Below are positions 24,448 to 38,320 of a stretch of 64,000 nt of DNA, piece by piece. Under the pieces are notes generated by a model. That model saw only the letters and a program-made list of their open reading frames with translations, was not told the origin of the DNA and made no database searches. Within the stretch, counting starts at the first letter, position 1. Every line of letters begins with the position of its first letter. The translations under genes were made by a program, and so were the position numbers. The DNA is from Oenanthe sinensis (taxonomy: Eukaryota > Streptophyta > Magnoliopsida > Apiales > Apiaceae), in the NCBI GenBank assembly GCA_028671895.1, contig CM053813.1, positions 42,813,501-42,877,500 of the forward strand, read 5' to 3'.

Positions 24448-26281
24448 TTAAAAATTTACATTCAAAACTTGGACATAAATACAATAACTATGGCAAGAAC
24501 CTCTTACGCAACGCAACGCAACAAGATCATGATTCTGTTCTTTTGATTCAAGTAATTGTAGTAACATGGAGGTAGTAGAAGCATCTGGTGAGAAGTCATG
24601 AGCACGCATTTCGTCCATAAGCATGACTGCTTCATTGTACTTCATATTGTAAAAACAACCGCGGACAAGTGTGTTGTAAACAGCACTATTTGCCGGGCAA
24701 TCATTAGCTTCCATATCCTTAAATACTTTATTTGCTTCATCGAGTAATTCTCCTTGACATAATCCTCGAATCATCATTGTGTATGTCTTGACATCAGGTC
24801 GCAGACCTTTCGAAGGAAGGCTGACAAAAAGACTTCTTGCCTTTTCAAGTTTTCCATTCTTGCACAAGCCGTCAATCAGGATAGTATACGTGTAAATATG
24901 AGGAGATAAGCCAGTGCATTGCTTCAGATGAAAAAGTGACATTGCTTCATCCACGTATCGGTTTTTAAAAAGTCCATCTAACAAGATATTGCATGTAACA
25001 TTATTTAGTTCAATACCTTTATTCAGCATCGACTCTTTACAAAACTTCCGTGCTTCAACATGTCTACCCACACGAAAAAACCCGTGCAGAATAGTATTGT
25101 AAGTTTCAATTGTTGGGGTTAAACCTTCAAGGGTCATTTGTTGAAAGAGATCTATTGCTCTGTCCACTTTCAACTTTTTACAATAACCATTGATCAAGAC
25201 ATTATAGCTCCAAGTGTCGGGCGATATTCCTTTTCTCGTCGTGGTTGTGAGCACTGCTAAAGCTTCATCAACTTCTCCCCGCAAGCAGTATCCATCCATG
25301 AGTGAATTGTATGTGACTATATTAGGATAGTGGCCTCTTTGAATCATGTATTCTATTACATCCTCTGCATCTTCAATTTTTCCTTCTTTGCAATATGCAT
25401 CAACCAATATGTTGAAAGTATGCACATTTGGAGAGATATTCCTACTATGCATCTCTCGTAACAATCGTGTGCAATCTTCCCATCGATTGAAGTGGCAAAA
25501 GCCTTGAATTAGTGAGTTAAAGGTTATAACATTTAGCATTATGCCGTTGTCACTCATTTTGGCAAAAAGACTTGATCCACCAACCCGTCTTTGCACAAAG
25601 AATTAATGATTATACTATAAGTCACGGTATCTGGTTTACAACCTTTTTTCTGCATATATTTGAACAATGTAACTGCCATAAAAGTGTGACCTTTCTTGCA
25701 GAGGCCGTCAATAAATGTGGTATAGGTAACCACATTGGGTTGAATAGCTTTAAATCTGACGAGCTTCTTGAACAAAGACTCTGCCTCGACAGCATTGTCT
25801 TGGGAAATTAGGCCCTTTATAAGAGTGGTGTAAGTAAAGGCATTTGGAGTGAAGCCAGACTTAATGATCCCACCGAGCAACGAAAAGGCATAATCAAGTC
25901 TATTCAAGTGACAAGAACAATTGATGACGATAGTAAAGGTAAAAATATCAAGCGGAATGCTGGAAACACGCATATCTCGAAAGACGGAGAGAACAAGAGA
26001 GTAATGTTTCATTTTGACAAGAGCTGTCAATAATTGAGCAAAGTGAATAACAGTGGGCAGAGAGGGCTCATGTGGAGCATTTTATCAAACAGAACAAGTG
26101 CATCTTGTTGATTATTGAAACCACATATGCATTTTTCTCGTAGTAATTCTTGTAATTTTATATGACAATGAGGAATGGGATTAGGCTTACAAGTAGAGTA
26201 CAAGTGATATTTTGTAGCTGATAATCTCCATAGCTGTGCCTGTGGCGGTGATCTCAAAATAGTAGCCAACAAGAAAGCCAT
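24448..26281 (-). pseudogene. P-class (Rf-like) pentatricopeptide repeat gene, two frameshifts
   Basis: PPR proteins bind organellar RNA, each 35-residue helix pair reading one base. Read right to left, three frames must be joined. 26281 to about 26065 encodes the start (MAFLLATILRSPPQAQLWRL, a likely mitochondrial transit peptide) up to MLHMSPL. About 26058 to 25572 encodes repeats 1-5. 25569 to 24448 encodes the rest, to the stop. About 14 full PPR motifs of P type follow one another without E/DYW domains, for example VVTYTTFIDGLCKKGHTFMA and TWSYNVLINGYCKKLKVDRA. Break 1 is an extra CT in a CTCTCT run at about 26059-26066. Break 2 lies at 25570-25571, where 2 bases stand in place of the 9 expected by the 35-residue spacing (net loss 7). 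Motif style resembles restorer-of-fertility-like PPRs. Either a recent pseudogene or an assembly with errors; the second break is hard to explain as error. Confidence 0.88.
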
Positions 26282-28768
26282 TCACACAAAGTTGGAATCA
26301 AACACCCCCAAAACAGAGATTTTGCACTACTACGATTGCGCGGGTGTCCATTCAATTCTCAAATAATTTCTCCTTTTCACGTAAAAACCGGACCGGACCT
26401 GGACTCATCCGACTCGAGATGGGAAACTTTTAAATGCGTGGAGCGAAAACCGGATCCAACCACGGCTGGATGTTCGATTTGGAATCGAACCGAATCAATA
26501 TGAAACGGTTAATTATTATTTATATGATTATTTTATATTTATTGTAAAAATATAGTAAATATAAAAATATATAATTTATTTTATAAATTCATTTCTTATT
26601 CTTTATACGATAATAATTTTTAATTATATAAATTAAATAAATTCTTAAATTAGATGATTTAAGGAGTTAAATAAAATAAATATATCTATGTATATGAAAT
26701 CTGGTATGATCCATGTTTTTTCCGAGTTGGGACCAAACCATACTAAAAAACAGATTCTTTTCATTTTGTGAATCGAAGATTGAATTGGATATATTCAGTT
26801 CGGTCCAGTCTTGGACAAAAAGACTCGATACGGTCCGATTTACGGTAATATACCGAAAAATTATTTAACTCTACTCGTAAATACTCCAACTTAAGCCTTA
26901 GAGCAACATCAACCTGGGAGGCCACGTACCACTATTTTCAAACCTCACAAAAGTGACACGAAACAAATTTTGGATATCATAGGTAGTTGGCTAAACCACT
27001 CCAATGGTGGCCGACCACCTTTTCTTTTTTTAACATTACTTTTTCATATATTTAGGTCTCATAAGTTTTATAAATTAAACTTAATTTATGAGTTACAATA
27101 TTTTGGTTAGTAAATAATTAAAACTAATAAAATATGTTTTTTTATTTACATAAATTTAAAGATAAAATATTTTTCATAAATTTAAATAAATGACATAAAA
27201 TTAAAAAAAGTTACAAGAACATCATAATTATAAATAAAAACATAAAATTCAAATAATTTAACAGGAATTGTGGAATTGTGAGATGTGCTCCACCAAGTCA
27301 ACCTGAAGTTGACGATATTTTAGTCAATCACGAATTTGGAAATAGAAAAATTGTTGAGAGAAAAAAAATTAGAAAGATAAAGTATGAAGTGAATTAAAAT
27401 GATTTACTATTTATAGGTTAAAAACTATAACGGGTATAAACTTAGCTGTTATAAAATCAATGACTTCATTTATAAATTATACAAAATGGTATCATGTTTA
27501 GTAGATAAAAATTGAAAAAAGAAAATAGTGGGAGACAATTTATATTTTGGAAAACGTGCATGTCAGTTGGATTTTGGCCACTTTGGTGTCTGCTGACCTG
27601 ACCAAGTTTCTAGTTAATATACAATGCATATGGCCAATTTTTTTGTGCCCAAATCTTCTTTTTACTTCCGGAGGTGGGAAGTGACCTTCGTTTTTAACCG
27701 CGCTGCGGGTGCTCTTAGACGGATGTATTATTCGTTTCGATTCCTTATTTTTGAAAAATATGTTGAAACATGTATTTTTTTATGCAAATAATTATTTATT
27801 TTAAAATAAAATATAATTTTAACATTTTAAAATAAATATTTATTTCAGAAAATAGTATATAAATATGTATTTTTCTAAAAATAAATAATTTCTTTTTTTG
27901 AATAAAACACCCTAAACAGAACTTTAATTACGGTTTGAATATCAATTGTCCAGTATTTATATTCAGATTTATTTAATTTTTTAAACTCTTGATTTTAATA
28001 TGTTCATCCATATGCGGTGAAGATCATGGAAACTATGTATAATATATATAGTTGTAGAGATTTATGATATTGTTTTGTATAATTAAATAATTTTGTGCTT
28101 CTATAAAACTAAAATAATGTATCGTTTGTCAAAAAAATATATTGTTATGTACTTATGTGAAACTAAAATTATTTTGTGCTATAAAAATATTATTTTGTAA
28201 AACATACATGTTCTGTAAAATTAAAATATAAATTACTATAATATTGGCAAACATATGTTTTTGTAATTAAAATATATTGTTTTGCAATTTTACATAAAAT
28301 ATTACAATACTCAATTTACCAAGACAATACTTCAAGCCTAAAGCTTTACTTGGAAAGTTCATTATGAATTAGATGAGAACCAAGTCGGAGCTTTTATATT
28401 GTAAAACTACACATGATGAATTGGCTGAAGCCTTGCGAAAATCCATAGCTACATACACCATACATTGCAAAACCGTTTATATTGTACATTTGCACAGTTT
28501 GCTCTGCAACTGTCAATAGACTCAATTTCATGTAGGTTGACTAAATCATCATCTTAATCTTTGATCAGTTGATCTTACTAAATTGAGTAGACCGTCTCCA
28601 TTAGAAAATTTTAATAAGAAGTTGAGCTTCACGGGCCATTTCCAAAAGAAATGCGCTTCATATAGATGCGAACATGTACCATTGAAATGTAGGCTTCATA
28701 CCCAGCACGGAATAATTCAACAATTCTCAGACAGTCTTGATGCCCAGAACAGCTTTTGACTAAGTAAT
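26282..28768. other. Spacer between PPR locus and DNMT2 gene
   Basis: 26380-26870 holds degenerate inward-facing CGGTTCGGTC-type motifs (possible old hAT derivative; ends not found). 26901-27714 is a Harbinger-type element. 27720-28330 is AT-rich with MITE-like text. 28330-28768 is the probable 3' UTR side of the DNMT2 gene. No other gene was seen. Confidence 0.5.
26901..27714. mobile_element. PIF/Harbinger-like non-autonomous element
   Basis: An 814-bp segment bounded by TTA on both sides (26898-26900 and 27715-27717), the target duplication of PIF/Harbinger elements. Ends are GAGCAACATCAACCTGG and, complemented from the right, GAGCACCCGCAGCGCGG, matching at 11 of 17 positions. The GAGCA start with a CCAATGG-like block nearby (27000-27007) is common in this type. 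No transposase frame. Confidence 0.55.
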
Positions 28769-31700
28769 TTACTGAGGTTCACTGAATAGATAGGAAAGCA
28801 ACGAAGCAACCACTGCCACACTTAAGCTGTTTCCCAGCAATGCATATCTGCAGCAAATTCAGAAAGTAAATATATATCTACTATGAAACAGTTTTGTTCC
28901 CCTATATAATGACATGTTGCTAATAAAATATTGATTACAATTGTCAGAAGCGAATATTCTATAGTGGAGAGAAATGACAAGGACTTCAGCCAACATTTTT
29001 TTAATCTGTTTTTGGCTTAATAGGTTATTTAGATTGTATATTTATTAAATTTTATTAAAAGTCTGAACAAAGTGTCTCACGGGTTTTGATGTGGCCCAGA
29101 GATCTTACAAACAACTAACCTAAATTGCAGAGTACAGCCTTGAATTGATTTCACTATAAATTGCACTTGAGATTTGTTATAAACTCAATGGTTTATATGT
29201 ATGTTTATTTCACTAAAAGTATATAAGATTGAAAAATGACGAGTACCAAGGTTTGACTGCAGGGACTGGTCATCGAAAAAGGTCACAACCAACAGTAGCA
29301 TACTAGGTTTGAAACTCTTCTTTATGTTATGTTTTTAATATGTACAGAATGTGCCAACCTTTAATTAATTTAATATTAACAATGAACATCATTAAAAATC
29401 ATGCATTAAAATGCATTTTTTATAAATGACAAGAGAATTTTGTTAACAGTTACTTTCTGGCATTATAATACACCATGTTTCTTTAGTAAGCTCCGCGTGT
29501 TTTTGCAGATATACACAAAGTCCAAGACAATAATACATAATGTAATAAAGGAAAGGATGAGCTCTACTGAGGGTTAATAGGACCCTATACTTCACTATGC
29601 TACTGAACTTTCCAACTGTTGATTAACATCAAATATGTAAATTTTAGGACAAATTGCTAATAAGTATGCTAAACTTCGATTGTAGTACAAAATCATATCC
29701 AAAATGATATAGCATGTTAGGAATTTTTCAACTGTTAGGAATTTTAGGACATATATGATGAAAAGTTGCCCAAGTGATATAGCATGTTAGGAATTTTTCA
29801 ACTGTTATGATAAATACAAAATCATCATATCCAAAATGGACCTGCATAAAAAACATATATACCATACCGTTGGCGAAGGCTTGTGTATTCAGGAAACTCG
29901 AATTCCTTTGGGAAGGAATGCAAATTGGCAACCTAAGTGACATAGAAACAATGTTCAATTTAGGTTCATATAAACAACTTACATAAACAAAACTTATAAA
30001 CAATGTTCAATAATAGATAAAACATATACCTCCCTGGGGGTAAAGTATCTAAGACCCAACTCCATCAATGAAGATGTCTTATCCTTAATCTGAGGCTGCA
30101 TGTAAATTTAGTACAAGATATTTCAAGACAGAGAATAGTCAAGTTTAACCTGACTAGCACTAATACAGAAATAAATAAATAAATTAGGCCATCTGCTGAT
30201 ATGACAGAGTGAGTCCAAAAAAGTTTAGATGGCTAAATCTATCTTATAAACATGCAATGTTCAACATATATTTCACCGCTTTGCATCAATAACTTATAGT
30301 TATACATATATACAAGAGAAAAACAATGATCTCGATGCACAAAGAGTATCCTCGTATTTTAGAGATAATTATCAACATCGTTATGCAACCATTGGGTTAT
30401 ATTAATAGGAACACATGCTAATCAACTTCACAGCATTCACGTAAATAATAATACTATGATCACTCTCAAGATGCTAAAAAATGGGAATACACAAGTGCGG
30501 GAGTTGAGGCAGTTGGGCAATCCACCACCTAACGAGGCCACCATAAGGCAATAAGCTGTCCACAACATGCAAATGTGATATAAATGCGTCAAATTGTTTG
30601 TGAGTTATTCGAGTTCGGCTCGTAAAATATTCAATTTCGGCTCGACAATGATCGAGCCGAATTCGAGCTCAAGCTATTTGAATACTACTGTACCGATCTG
30701 AGCTTGAGCATTAAATTACTCAACTCTTAAGGCTCGCAAGCCGAATCAAGCTTATATTTATTTTTATTACTTATATATTATTTACATATTCCTACATAAA
30801 TATTTAATATTTATATATATTTTTTACATGTTTAATCGAGCCGAACTTATCAAATTCAAGCTTTTGTCAATATTTAGTAGAACATATTCGAGTTCTTGAA
30901 CCAAGCTCGAACTATTGTCGAGCAAAATTTCGAGCTTGAAAATTATGGTTCGGTCGAATTCGAACACGATCTCGAGCCCCAACTATTTTGTCGAGCTCGA
31001 ACTCGAGCCTAACTGTGTTCGGATCGGTTCAGTTCGTTTACACCCCTAAATTTATATCTAATTAATCAAATCAAAGCAAAAAAGTAAAAAACACAAAATT
31101 ATATAATGAATTCAACAAGCTCAAGTGGTTATGACTTGTATGACTTGCCCAAAAGAACTTTGCCAAGATTAAGAGTATATGAGTATAAGGTCTGAGTTTG
31201 GCTCTCAGCAAGCCGATTTTATGGTTATACAAAATTAGGGTGGAAAAGCCGAAATAGGTCAAGCCACACCGAGACAAATCACCAAGGCTATGATAGGTCA
31301 CTCAACTGGGTGGGGACACCTCATGAGAACTAGAAAATAATATCGAAACTGAAAATGTAACAAGGCCACAAGGGTACATAAGAAAACAAAAGCATCTCGC
31401 ATCTCCAACGCATTACACTATTTTCGTGTGGTTTTTAAACCAAGACGGCATAAAAATTACACTATATTCAAAAGAAACCCCAGCCCATTTATACTAATTT
31501 TACACCAAAATGAATCTTTTTTTATTAAACTACAAAAATAATAAAATTGGTATACAACTGGAATGAAATTATTTCGATATAGTAGTACAAGGGCATCGGT
31601 GTACGGTAGTGTTGTAATTTACCTAAAAGTTACAACAAATTTAATGTCACACCAAAACATTGTCACTTGAGTTCAGTTGGAGATGATTTTAGAAGAGCAT

Positions 31701-34700
31701 TTCTAGAGTTGGATTGGAGATGGTCTTATGAGAAATACGAACCCTTTAACCCCTAAAATCTCAAATATTTAATTCAAACACCACGAAAAAATTGTTCCAA
31801 AGATGGGCTCCTAGTGTTCCACCTCAACCTCTAAAATAGACTTTCGAGTAAGAAGTGTTAAATAATTTATGATTCACGCCACACCTTAATGTTTAAGAAG
31901 AGATGGTAACTTGACATATTTTTAGTTGCGAAGTCAAGTTATTTCTTAAAAAGTGAGAAGAAAAAGACGGAAGGACCTATGAAGCAAGTTAAATTAGCAA
32001 ATGACGTATAATTATTACCTTGTTTGTAATTCTACAAATATTTAACTTGTAATATTGGGATACTAGTTCAATAAAATTAGACAATTATATATAGAATTAT
32101 CACAAGTCAAGAAGGTATCTTAGTATGCATGAACATAATTCGAAAGCTGATTTTCGTTTTTCATAACAGAAGGATATATATCCAATAAAGTACAAGACAA
32201 TCTTTATTTAAGATTGTCAAAGTGATAACAATTTGAGGCTTCAGATGACAACCTACTGATATACGTCAATGTCCTCCCCCCTTTTCCCCGTGACAAAGGT
32301 TATAGGTTGCAATCCTCACAGGGGAGGCGACTTCTTTAATAATCGTTCTTTAATTTTGCAACTTTATATTTATTTTCTATTCAATAATTGCATGCCAAAA
32401 AAATAAAAATTAAGCTTCCATTCAACCACCTTTTTACAATACACATTGTACTGAGTAAAAAATAACCAATATGTTTTACTAGAAATTCACAAATGCAATG
32501 TGTTTTATCAATCACACACTTGACATCCACCGAGTAAAATATATGTATTACTAATACATTAAGTTGTGTCTGGCATATGATAATATGGTTATTACTATAT
32601 AAAGGTAAATGGAAAATATTACGCTGACGTAAAAGGACTTATACATCAACACTGAATGTGGGTTTATCATACAACTTAGAAGTTTATAAGAGGACCCATA
32701 ATTGATAATTATATATTTGACGCTTAATAACAACACTACTTTATGCAAATTAAAGCAAATGAACAGCTTTATCATTTAAAACAAAAGATTTACATTATAC
32801 TTTTCATTTATAAAAAAGTTGATGTAAACATCAATACCTTTTTATTTGTTAAATAACATCCATACTTTTCTTTTGTGAAAGTAGCTCTTAACAACAGTTT
32901 TTAATAGATTTGTGAACAGAAAATTTAATATTAGGGATTATGCAAGTATCTGTATGTCCAAGTATTCGACACGGTAATTTGTTGGGTGGCCCAAGCGAAG
33001 TATCCCCGCTTCTTACTATATAAGATTATAAGAGAGGAGGCAAGAGAAGTTATTTATTTTAAAATCACAACTTAAGGAGAGTCAAAAAAGGTGTCATTGT
33101 AACATGTTATAAACTACATAGAGAATAATAGTGATACTCATTGTTTTATTTCTTCTTGAAGGTCAGTGATATGCATCCTTAAACACAAATTTTTGAACAT
33201 ACTATGAGCATATATATAGTTACAAAAAAAAAAATCAGATAACAAAAAAATGACAAAGCTATATAGAATGTATATTGTAGTTAATATGTAAATTCATACG
33301 TGCACGTAAGCTATATAGAATGAAACGCATACTATTGTACCTGGACAGTTGACAGAAGAGATCCTGTTCCCTTGACATATCTATAGTAACTCTTTGTAAA
33401 ACAACAACAACGCTTCGATTCAGGAAACACAATATCTAAACTCTATTAAGGAATGAATAGAGAAGTAAATTTACAATTAAATGCATATGCTTTGAAATTA
33501 AAAACCACTACTGTCATAAAAAATATAAAACAAAACTATAACAAATTCAGAAGTATATAGATATCAAAGGATACCCATGGCACTGCCCCATCTCTCTATC
33601 AAGCTTAATGGCACAACATATTGGTTCGAAGTGCCAGAAACAAGTTTTTCTAGAACTTCAGAACTTTTGGAAATATCATTAGGTAAACAATTAGATTCCA
33701 GGTTCACTGCATTGCTGGAGCTCTGGTGTTCTAAAAAACGTTCAATGGGCTCACAATTCCACCTTAATTGATCTTCACTGATCATATTCTCATCATGCTC
33801 AAGTAATGGACTTGGGTCCAAAACCAGTTGTTTGTTTAACACCATGTTTCGAAAAGACAAAGGTTTTCTTTTAGCCTGCAGTACAAAAATTACATATCAG
33901 AACTAGGTCCAAGTCACACCAGCACAAAAGAATAGAGTTATATGATATATTACCAAAGGTCCCAATATCAACAAAAACACAGTTCATATTGTCAAAGCTA
34001 AATGATATACACTAATACTAATCCATATCTTTAATGAAACAGTGAAATTTGGAAGTTGAGCCAAAATGCAAGTGTACTTAGTCTCCAACTCTCCAAATAC
34101 AATATAGGTCGAACCATCACAAACTATAGTTATAATAATATATGCTGCTGAATATAATTTAAAAACGATTATATATTAAATAAAAAATATTTTCTGTTTT
34201 TTTACAAAAATGTAACTAGCACCCTTCGTTTCAACAAGGATTACCTTTTAAGTGAATTGGCTTCATTGCCAAATCAAAAATTACATATACCCTTATGTTG
34301 ATATATGTAAATTTATGCATCTCAAACATATGTATAAAGTACTACTAGATGCAAAAAAATCGCACAACTTTAGAATTGAAAGCCTCTTTGACTCTACAAA
34401 AAAAATTATATGAGGCATCTAAGTGAAATGGATGGAGTAACCTTCAGTTTATAATTATAATATTCCATGCAACCACCACAAGGGGTGGATGCATGTTATA
34501 ACTTGTGGGGGGAGGCCCCCAGTCAATTTTAGCTACAAGTCATTAATTTCTAAATGTTTCAATTTGTGTCCTAATTAAATGAAATGAAATGAAGTGCCCC
34601 AAAAAACTTGATTTACATTATTAAAAAGTTAAAATGATAAATTTTATATAAAAAATAAATGCTTATAGAATGGCTATCATTACCAAATTATGAGATTAAC

Positions 34701-37376
34701 TAATTAGATTTTATTATTATTTTCTTAGTGAAGTAAATTTACTTTTTATTACAATATTATAACTAGACCTTGCAATTTTGTACATGATACAAAAATATGG
34801 ATATGGATATTGACTTTTGGTACACAATACGACAACAAATGAAATATATATATTTATAATTTAATTAATATTTTTATATAAAAATATATATTTTTACATC
34901 AATATATATATTTTCATATAATATATATATATATATATTTATATATGGTTATCTATATATTTAAATTTTTTATAGAGTTTTATATATATTTATATATGGT
35001 TATAAGTTCGAACTGAACCGATTATTAAAATGAATAAATAAATATAATTTATATAACATTTTAAAATTAATAGATACATATAAATCTTGTGTACATGTAA
35101 ATACAGTCAGGCTCAAACAATCATATGTGATCATAAAGGACTAAAGGTTATGATTTGGATGTAACTTGTTTTGGTGTTCTATGCATTTTTTTAAATAAAA
35201 GTTTGAACAATCTATGTGATCATAAAGGATTAAGGGTTATGATTTGTGATGAAACTTAGCTGCCAAGTCTAATTATGACTAATTATTTATTTTTATTTTA
35301 TTTGTTACTTAAATGGTTCCATACTAAAATTTCTCCTTAAATCCGCCATTAACCACCACCTAAGGCACCTATTACTCTTGACATTTGTCCGCTCTAAATT
35401 TTCTTTTCTCTTTCACAAATCAAAAGTGAACAGATAGCTTGTGGAAAAACAATAAAGAGAACCAGAAATCTAAAAGAACTCGATAACCCTCAAGAGTGAA
35501 AGGAGCAGGAACAATCTGAAAAAGGTAATTTAAACTTACAGAGTGCAACCTCGAAAGCAATAGTTACGACTTACGACTTGCGAGACGTAGTATTTTACAA
35601 TACATTTATATAATACCGCTATACTATCGATTCAGGGTTTCCCTACGAGAAAAAAGAAAATGTAGTTTATTCAAAAGAAATCAAGGATAGGATAAGGTAG
35701 AGACATAGAGCGTGTGATATAGATAATTTTGGTAAATAGGTTGTCAAAAAAACCATTTGGTACAAGAAGTGTGTAAACTGATCATATACCACCTCATCTA
35801 TGATAATAGAAGGTGGTTTCTTGATTTCGTCCACATTAGAACTGGAAAAGATACTTGACCATAATAAATACTGTTTTTTATAGCATAAGATCAATACAAA
35901 GATAATATAAGATGCACTGCCAGCACAAAACTTAAAAAAATTAGAAAAAACAAATGTAGGATTAAATTTGGATTACCAGGCAAAAATAACGAGGCCTAGA
36001 ATATGGCACGCCAAACTGCAAAGGACTCAAAATGAACTCTTGTGTTGTAAAATGATTTTGTTCCAGCATATCCATCATTTTGCTGTGTGTATCAGATGTC
36101 TGAAGCACAAGTAACAAGTAAAAATATTTTTTTTTTGAAAATAAGGTAGAAAATAATATTATTAGTTAACTACATATTAAATGAAACCAGTACTTGGATA
36201 TTGTAAATTTGTACAGCAGACCTCAAATCCAACCACATTCTCAACAAACAGCATGAGTGGAGGCTGGGAAGTTTGTGGTATGAGTTCAATGATCTTCAAG
36301 AAAGAGGATGCCCGAGCATCACCGGAGTCTTTCTGTAGACCTAAAGAGAAAATTAATTTGAAATGAGTCAAGAGTACAAACTTGCAACAAGTTGCCAACA
36401 TGAATCCTATGAGCATCGAGCAAGCGGAAATGCCATTAGAAACCTTGTCGAGTGTATGGCTGGCAAGGAGGAGATAAAAGCCACACGTTCGCCTTATAGC
36501 TGTCAAGATCAGCTGCACTCAAGTTCTGAATGTTACCCTACATTCAATAAAAAAAGCAACTCATTTATCGCATCATCAACCATGATCAGCTAGCATTATA
36601 TTACAACGACTATATGAAAATTGATTTGAACTGCTTAGGTAGTACTTACTCAAGGAGTCAAGGGTGTAATTGAGAGAAAGCTAGCTAGAGAGTTGCCTCT
36701 AGCCAGAAAGGCTTACCTTGACAACTATATTAAGATTAGACCCACTATACACACATTTCACCCTTCTTAGCTTACATAATTTCTACAAGGGGATTTAATC
36801 TTTACCATGTTAAAGATACAAACCCTTACGTATAAAATACAAAAAGGACCTAATTATTTTCCGGAGTATGAAAAAAGTCGAGCTTTAGTCAAAATTAGCA
36901 TATAATCATTGATTAACTGTGCTTTAACTAATTAAGCTACTAGCTCAAAATATAGTGAAACCCCAGTTCACCAAACATAACCAATTTCATTTTCATCCAT
37001 TCCCTTATACCAAATTACACTAAAGATTCAAACTTTATATAACAAACCAACAAATAAATTTGTACACATAAATATAAAGGTGCATATATAATACTTGATA
37101 GGGACGGGAGCCAAAATTGTGTTGGTAGACATCATTAGCCAAGTTGTTGATATCAAAAGCTTCAACAAACTGGGCCTTTACACCAGCCTTCATTAAAGAA
37201 TATCTCTGTAATAACAAATATATATAAACAAGAACACAATTATTAAATTAAATTAAAGAAAGCAAGATAATATTCAAGTGAACAAATACATGTATGTATA
37301 TGTGTGTGTATAGATAGCATACCATGCCACCAATGCCACTGTAGAACTCAAGTACTCTCCATGGTTCTTGTTCCAT
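28769..37376 (-). CDS. DNMT2: tRNA (cytosine-5)-methyltransferase DNMT2/TRDMT1
   Basis: Methylates cytosine 38 of tRNA-Asp in characterised homologues, using S-adenosylmethionine. Ten exons join in frame to 368 aa: 37323-37376, 37095-37205, 36444-36537, 36222-36340, 35977-36099, 33575-33875, 33341-33435, 30030-30095, 29868-29932, 28769-28847. Motif I FYSGIGGM lies at 11-18; motif IV PPCQPYTRQ contains the catalytic Cys80; motif VI ENV is at 120-122. Motif VIII appears as QFGVPYSRPRYFCL. The DNMT2-specific CFT triplet is at 279-281 (CCCFTKSYYRYVKGTGS). Motifs IX-X include LRYFTPREVANLHSFP and ALLGNSLSVAVV. All key residues are present. The start is the only ATG of exon 1, followed at once by EQEPWRVLEFYSGIGG. 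Introns 5 (2.1 kb) and 7 (3.2 kb) are inflated by repeats. Confidence 0.94.
29706..29807. repeat. Short direct repeat in DNMT2 intron 9
   Basis: A 32-bp block beginning GATATAGCATGTTAGGAATT occurs identically at 29706-29737 and 29776-29807. A flanking ATATCCAAAATG motif is also repeated (29696 and 29828). It is a small intronic segmental duplication with a 70-bp period. Confidence 0.85.
30600..31048. mobile_element. hAT-like element remnant in DNMT2 intron 7
   Basis: The right end GTTTACACCCCTA matches hAT-type TAGGGGTGTAAAC termini. Inside are many palindromic CGAGCTCGAACTCGAG/TTCGGCTCG motifs typical of plant hAT subterminal regions. The left end is decayed and was not located, so the start is approximate. 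Confidence 0.5.
31105..31245 (+). repeat. tRNA-like SINE remnant
   Basis: The text CTCAAGTGGTTATGACTTG resembles an A-box region. About 90 bases later AGTTTGGCTCT matches the pol III B-box at 9 of 11 positions. It lies in DNMT2 intron 7. It differs from the other SINE-like copies in this window, so it is a separate or very old family. Confidence 0.3.
31400..31733. mobile_element. Possible MITE with CATCTCCAAC termini
   Basis: The left end GCATCTCCAACGCATTACAC and right-end text GGATTGGAGATGG form a rough inverted pair around AT-rich DNA. A second GTTGGAGATG lies at about 31676. This is the style of common plant Harbinger-type MITEs, but no target duplication was identified. Confidence 0.35.
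34217..34439. mobile_element. Degenerate Stowaway-like MITE in DNMT2 intron 5
   Basis: TA-flanked unit of about 220 bp. Left end GCACCCTTCGTTTCAAC, right end (complement) CTCCATCCATTTCACTT: a decayed form of the CTCCCTCCGTCCCA Stowaway terminus. It is older than those at 18059 and 42802. Confidence 0.5.
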
Positions 37377-38320
37377 GTTCTTGTCTGTCCTAATACACTT
37401 TCAGCTTCAACTCATGGGGACCTAAAACGTTTTTTTACTTTAAATCGTCTTTGTAAAATAAAACAATTAATTTTTAATTTCATATTATGTAAATTAAAAA
37501 ACAAGTATTGTATTTTTAGAATAATAATGTTCTTTTCACAAAAGAAATATTAAATAAATTGTGAATTTACATTAAAAAAATCAATTTTTATAAATATTGT
37601 ATTAAGTACAAATATAATATTATTCAAAAAAGTTATTTTATCAACAAAAAGTAAACAAGAAAAAAATATTTAAAATAAAATTACTGCGGATATTCAACGA
37701 CGATTGCCCATATACACTATATATTTATAACTTAAAAATCTATTTTAGCAATAATTTCATAATATAATTATATAATTTTAATAAAAAAAATATTTTATTT
37801 AAATCTATGTATTATTTGTTGATTAATCAATGTTGATATCAGTTGTAAAAGTTTTATTCTCTATCCAATTATATAGTCAAAAAGTTGTTATGAATATTTT
37901 TTGAAACAACTTATTTTATCTTATTTAAAACTATATTATTATTCACATATATAATTTATAATTTATATTTTTATATTTAAATTTTTAGTTACCTATATAT
38001 TACATACAATAATAAATTATTCAACAAATACTACCTTCTATTAATTTTTTTTTGTGTTTTGTAAGAATAATAAATAATTTTTTTAAATTTAACCGATCCC
38101 ACACAATTTACTTGAAGTAATTGTCAAATAAACTGTATTCACATAGGGGTATGTACTGTACATGGTACACTTGATGAATGTGCTACAGTTGGTAAAAATA
38201 AGAGAGATCAATGTTATGTGACAATTGTGAGCAAAGTGCAAACAATGAACAAATCACATAGTATTTTCTTTATTGAAATGAAGGTCTAAAAATAATGTTG
38301 AAGCATTTACAAACTCAACC
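37377..38320. other. DNMT2 upstream region and GT61 3' flank
   Basis: AT-rich spacer of 0.94 kb between two same-strand genes. It should contain the DNMT2 promoter, but no clear TATA box stands out in the A/T-rich text. No gene was seen. Confidence 0.5.
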
